From assembly GCA_045587205.1 (NCBI GenBank), contig JAZNBV010000105.1, positions 1 through 7,440 of the forward strand: a DNA stretch of 7,440 nt, written 5' to 3'. Below the pieces are notes generated by a model. The model was not told the DNA's origin. It did not search any database and was given only the letters and a program-made list of their open reading frames with translations. This DNA comes from SIG78 sp045587205 (GTDB taxonomy: Bacteria; Verrucomicrobiota; Lentisphaeria; Victivallales; Victivallaceae). Shown here piece after piece: positions 5,156 to 7,440 of this stretch. How positions within the stretch are numbered: the stretch's first letter is position 1; each line of letters begins with the position of its first letter. The translations under genes and the position numbers were made by a program.

Positions 5156-6772
5156 ATGAAATCTATGATGAAATTTGCAGCAGTGATTGCACTTTCAGTA
5201 ATGGCTGTGTGCGCGTTTGCTGCCGAAAAGAAAGAAGTCAAGCTCTGCGGTGTTGCTGATTCGCAGATGAGTTACACCCGCGGTGATAAACTCTTTGCCG
5301 CGTTTGAGCAGAAAGACGGTTCCATCCGCCTGGTTTATACCGGCAGCAAACCTGCCCGTATTTACAGCTGGACCGGTGTAAAAAATGTTCCGCTCAAAGA
5401 TGGTGCGGAACTGATGATTCTTAATATTCCCGGCCGTTCCAAGGCAAAGGTAAAGATGTATATGGGCGGTAGTTTTACTGATTTCAGCCGCGCCTACAAG
5501 AGTGCTGAATTGATCCAGCCCAATGAATACATCGGTACCTTCTGCCCGCTGTTGCTGGCGCACGATTCGGTGGAAGCCGGTACTGCGCAGCAGCGTCTGG
5601 GGGCTATGTCTGATATGTTCAAAGGTCTGTGGGCAAGCACCGGTATATCTGACTTGCTCCGTCAGGGCAGCGGCGACTGGATCCTCGGCTGGGGTAAGGT
5701 CCTGATGATCGTTGTTGCGATCGTGCTGCTCTATCTGGCAGTGGTCAAAGAATTTGAACCCCTGCTGCTGCTGCCGATCGGTTTCGGTGCATTGTTGAGC
5801 AATATCCCGCTGGCCGGCATTTCCGGACCTAACGGTTTGTTGGGAATGGTTTATGAAGTCGGTATCAACAGCGGCGTGTTTCCGTTGCTGATCTTTATGG
5901 GGGTCGGTGCTATGACTGACTTCGGCCCGCTGCTGGCTAACCCCAAGACTGCGTTGCTGGGTGGTTCTGCCCAGTTCGGTATTTTCTTTGCACTGCTCGG
6001 TGCGCTGGTGCTTTCCTGCATCGGTATCGATTTCAACTTGAAAGATGCCGCTTCAATCGGTATTATCGGTGGTGCCGACGGCCCGACCTCGATCTTCCTG
6101 TGCAGCAAGCTTTCGCCGTCGCTGCTGGGTGCTGTTGCGGTTGCCGCGTACAGCTATATGGCTCTGGTGCCGATCATCCAGCCGCCGATTATGAAGCTGC
6201 TGACCACTGAAAAAGAACGCAAGATCAAGATGAAGCAGCTCCGCAGCGTGCCGAAAATCGAAAAAATCTGCTTCCCGCTGCTGATCACTCTTATGTGTGC
6301 ACTGCTGCTGCCGGATGCCGCTCCGTTGATCGGTATGTTGATGTTCGGTAACTTTATGAAAGAAGTCGGTGTGGTGGAACGCCTCAATCAGACTGCCCAG
6401 AATGCATTGATCAACATTGTGACCATCTTCCTCGGTCTTTCGGTCGGTTCCAAGCTTTCTGCTGACCAGTTCCTGCAGCCCCAGACTCTGGGTATTCTGG
6501 TGCTGGGTGCGGTGGCGTTCAGTGTCGGTACCGGAACCGGTGTTATCTTTGCTAAAATAATGAACCTGGTCAGCAAGGAAAAAATCAACCCGCTTATTGG
6601 TGCTGCCGGTGTATCCGCTGTGCCGATGGCCGCCCGTGTGGTCAATAAGGTTGGTCTGGAAACTGATTCCAGCAACTTCCTTCTGATGCACGCTATGGGC
6701 CCGAACGTTGCCGGTGTTATCGGTTCGGCTGTTGCCGCCGGTGTACTGCTCAACGCTCTTGGCAACTTGTAA
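5156..6772 (+). CDS. oadB: Sodium-pumping oxaloacetate decarboxylase beta subunit (OadB) with an N-terminal signal peptide and extra domain
   Basis: Residues about 155-538 are a full-length OadB, the membrane subunit that decarboxylates carboxybiotin and exports Na+. Visible family segments are KEFEPLLLLPIGFGALL (198-214), GGADGPTSIF (305-314, with the conserved ion-site Asp308), FGNFMKEVGVVERL (397-410), NALINIVTIFLGLSVG (416-431) and AGVSAVPMAARV (484-495). The C-terminus matches the family pattern MHAMGPNVAGVIG. The first 155 residues are not part of ordinary OadB. They comprise a signal peptide (hydrophobic core about 7-20, AFA/A cleavage near 22-23) and a polar domain of about 130 residues with beta-like character that I do not recognise. 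Normal OadB is about 380-430 residues; this one is 538. I chose ATG 5156 because GAGG at 5143-5146 is spaced nine bases ahead; the in-frame ATG at 5141 overlaps the oadA stop and has no clear ribosome site. Confidence 0.93.
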   Translation: MKSMMKFAAVIALSVMAVCAFAAEKKEVKLCGVADSQMSYTRGDKLFAAFEQKDGSIRLVYTGSKPARIYSWTGVKNVPLKDGAELMILNIPGRSKAKVKMYMGGSFTDFSRAYKSAELIQPNEYIGTFCPLLLAHDSVEAGTAQQRLGAMSDMFKGLWASTGISDLLRQGSGDWILGWGKVLMIVVAIVLLYLAVVKEFEPLLLLPIGFGALLSNIPLAGISGPNGLLGMVYEVGINSGVFPLLIFMGVGAMTDFGPLLANPKTALLGGSAQFGIFFALLGALVLSCIGIDFNLKDAASIGIIGGADGPTSIFLCSKLSPSLLGAVAVAAYSYMALVPIIQPPIMKLLTTEKERKIKMKQLRSVPKIEKICFPLLITLMCALLLPDAAPLIGMLMFGNFMKEVGVVERLNQTAQNALINIVTIFLGLSVGSKLSADQFLQPQTLGILVLGAVAFSVGTGTGVIFAKIMNLVSKEKINPLIGAAGVSAVPMAARVVNKVGLETDSSNFLLMHAMGPNVAGVIGSAVAAGVLLNALGNL

Positions 6773-6791
6773 GGCGTAATAAAGCATTGCC

Positions 6792-6825
6792 AAACCTCCG
6801 ACGGAACTCCGCCGGAGGTTTTTTT
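6792..6825 (+). terminator. Rho-independent terminator of the oad operon
   Basis: AAACCTCCG (6792-6800) pairs perfectly with CGGAGGTTT (6813-6821). A further CGG/CCG stem sits inside around an AACT loop, and a run of seven T follows (6819-6825). It starts 20 bases after the oadB stop. This is the clearest terminator in the window. Confidence 0.93.
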
Positions 6826-6852
6826 ATCCAAGATACGGAGATGTTTTGAATT

Positions 6853-7092
6853 ATGAAATGTAACGAAAAGAAAATCTATAAGCCCGGATTCTTCTGTGTA
6901 TTTTTCTGGGTGTTGACCTGGTTGGGAATTGCAACCGGGATTATTTCACTTTTTCTGACTCTTGAAACTGCCCGCGAGATAATCTTCTGGGCGTGGGGAG
7001 TGGCTGGTGTATCGGCAATAATCTCTTACATTATCCGCACCATCGAAAAGTCCAGTCACGACGGCCGCTGGAGCTGGCACTGGTTTGATTGA
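6853..7092 (+). CDS. Small two-helix membrane protein of unknown function
   Basis: This 79-residue protein has a basic N-terminus (MKCNEKKIYK) and two hydrophobic segments (about 13-35 and 43-61) separated by a short polar turn (LETARE). It ends in a charged, Trp-rich tail (DGRWSWHWFD). A hairpin topology with both ends on the same side of the inner membrane is likely; the positive residues favour the cytoplasm. GGAG at 6837-6840 is about 12 bases before the ATG, a little far. The gene begins just 27 bases after the oad terminator T-run, which leaves no room for its own promoter between them, so expression would depend on read-through or on a promoter inside oadB. I know no family for it. Being a chance ORF is possible, but composition and ribosome site favour a real gene. 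Confidence 0.6.
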   Translation: MKCNEKKIYKPGFFCVFFWVLTWLGIATGIISLFLTLETAREIIFWAWGVAGVSAIISYIIRTIEKSSHDGRWSWHWFD

Positions 7093-7137
7093 AAAAATTC
7101 TGATATAAAAAAACAAGGGATGTTGCAAAACTGTTTT

Positions 7138-7178
7138 GTGGGGAAAAAACCTTTTTGAAAAAAGGTTCTTTTCCCCAC
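7138..7178. repeat. Long palindromic hairpin, probable dispersed intergenic repeat
   Basis: GTGGGGAAAAAACCTTTTT (7138-7156) pairs with the reverse-complementary arm at 7159-7178, with one bulged C and only a two-base tip. Its A-run/CC/T-run then AAAAAGGTTCTTTT layout resembles short palindromic repeats I recall from many bacterial genomes, where they generate spurious ORFs. It contains T-runs on both strands, so it might end transcription from the upstream gene, but it lacks a U-run after the stem. Copy number cannot be judged from one window. Confidence 0.6.
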
Positions 7179-7203
7179 ACCCCATTTTCCAAAAACTTTC
7201 GCC

Positions 7204-7238
7204 GGGGTTGCTTTTATTGAAACAATAAAAGCAACCCC
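7204..7238. repeat. Perfect 16-bp inverted repeat (hairpin, AAA loop)
   Basis: GGGGTTGCTTTTATTG (7204-7219) and its exact reverse complement (7223-7238) flank an AAA loop. No T-run follows on either side, so it is not a canonical terminator. It lies 25 bases after the long palindrome and may belong to the same composite element. Confidence 0.75.
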
Positions 7239-7259
7239 AACTTGTTTATTATAAGTAAA

Positions 7260-7301
7260 TTGCAATATTTTTTTTTTCTGTAAAAAATCACGCTATTGCA
7301 A
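7260..7301. repeat. A/T-rich inverted repeat TTGCAATA / TATTGCAA
   Basis: TTGCAATA at 7260-7267 and TATTGCAA at 7294-7301 are exact inverted copies. Between them a T-run (7268-7277) and an A-run (7282-7287) could extend the stem across an asymmetric internal loop. TTGCAA also occurs at 7123-7128. Purpose unknown. Confidence 0.4.
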
Positions 7302-7349
7302 GAAAAAAACTAAAATACTCTGCTGCGGTTTGACAAAATAAAAATCAAA

Positions 7350-7417
7350 ACCACCGGCTTGGCCGGTGGTATGCACCACGCCTTCAAGGCGATGGTACCG
7401 GCAGCCCGATACGGGCT
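7350..7417. repeat. Cluster of three compact hairpins; possible IS200/IS605-like or REP-like element end
   Basis: Three stems follow each other: ACCACCGGC/GCCGGTGGT (7350-7358 with 7362-7370, 3-base loop), CGCCTT/AAGGCG (7379-7384 with 7386-7391) and AGCCCG/CGGGCT (7403-7408 with 7412-7417, 3-base loop). A second ACCGGC at 7397-7402 can compete with the first arm for GCCGGT at 7362-7367. Small-loop GC-rich hairpins like these are typical of single-strand-transposed element ends and REP sequences, but they could also be a structured RNA leader. The window stops 23 bases later, so no transposase can be seen. Confidence 0.5.
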
Positions 7418-7440
7418 TTGAGTTATTTGTCACTTGCACC

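Larger units (their letters stand above)
7093..7440. other. Non-coding, hairpin-dense intergenic region
   Basis: These 348 bases hold no ORF with a plausible ribosome site or protein-like composition. Open frames on the minus strand here translate through the palindromic repeats. The left part is rich in A/T tracts, while the last 90 bases are much richer in G+C. The hairpins listed separately cover much of it. Confidence 0.75.

Noticed and set aside
6053..6793. Minus-strand open frame opposite oadB (about 246 codons)
   Set aside because: It lies antisense to conserved OadB segments, has a His/Gln-rich unlikely composition, and would have to start inside the oad terminator.
7056..7265. Minus-strand small ORF in the right intergenic region
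   Set aside because: It translates straight through the palindromic repeats (a typical repeat-derived pseudo-protein) and has no convincing ribosome site.
7330..7358. Perfect TTGACA that could be a -35 box
   Set aside because: No acceptable -10 lies 15-19 bases downstream; that stretch is the first GC-rich hairpin arm.
7093..7440. CRISPR array suggested by the repeated hairpins
   Set aside because: The hairpins have different sequences and no regular repeat-spacer period.

Overview
The window looks like chromosomal DNA of an anaerobic or fermentative Gram-negative-type bacterium. It holds a lipoprotein with a lipobox, a signal-peptide-bearing membrane protein and a complete biotin-dependent, sodium-pump type decarboxylase. 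The style of the NagB-like protein, the decarboxylase and the structured intergenic repeats made me think of the Lentisphaerota/Verrucomicrobiota (PVC) group. This is an impression only; there is no rRNA or other marker here.

Layout. (1) Positions 771 to 1, minus strand: a NagB-like sugar-phosphate isomerase/deaminase, cut by the left edge. (2) Positions 772-997: a divergent promoter region with a sigma70-type promoter on each strand and a hairpin in the leader of the minus-strand gene. (3) Positions 998-2672, plus strand: an overlapping cluster of a small lipoprotein, tRNA adenosine deaminase (tadA) and biotin-protein ligase (birA). (4) Positions 2770-6772: three genes in the order gamma-alpha-beta (oadG, oadA, oadB) for an oxaloacetate-decarboxylase-like membrane complex, closed by a strong rho-independent terminator at 6792-6825. 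(5) Positions 6853-7092: a small two-helix membrane protein of unknown role. (6) Positions 7093-7440: 348 bases without a credible gene but packed with hairpins. These include a long palindromic intergenic repeat, a perfect 16-bp inverted repeat and, at the right edge, three compact GC-rich hairpins that may be the structured end of an IS200/IS605-like or REP-like element.

How the genes fit together: BirA would biotinylate the carrier domains of OadA. The OadA carboxyltransferase domain would move a carboxyl group from a 2-oxo acid such as oxaloacetate to biotin. OadG would hold OadA to the membrane, and OadB would decarboxylate carboxybiotin while exporting Na+. The birA gene lies directly upstream of the only biotin-accepting protein in view, which suggests a co-inherited module.

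The most unusual points are two nearly identical tandem biotinyl domains in OadA (with a duplicated linker motif before them), a secretion signal plus an extra N-terminal domain of about 130 residues on OadB, an altered catalytic triad in the NagB-like protein, and the hairpin-dense right end. I see no convincing defence system, CRISPR array, tRNA or rRNA.
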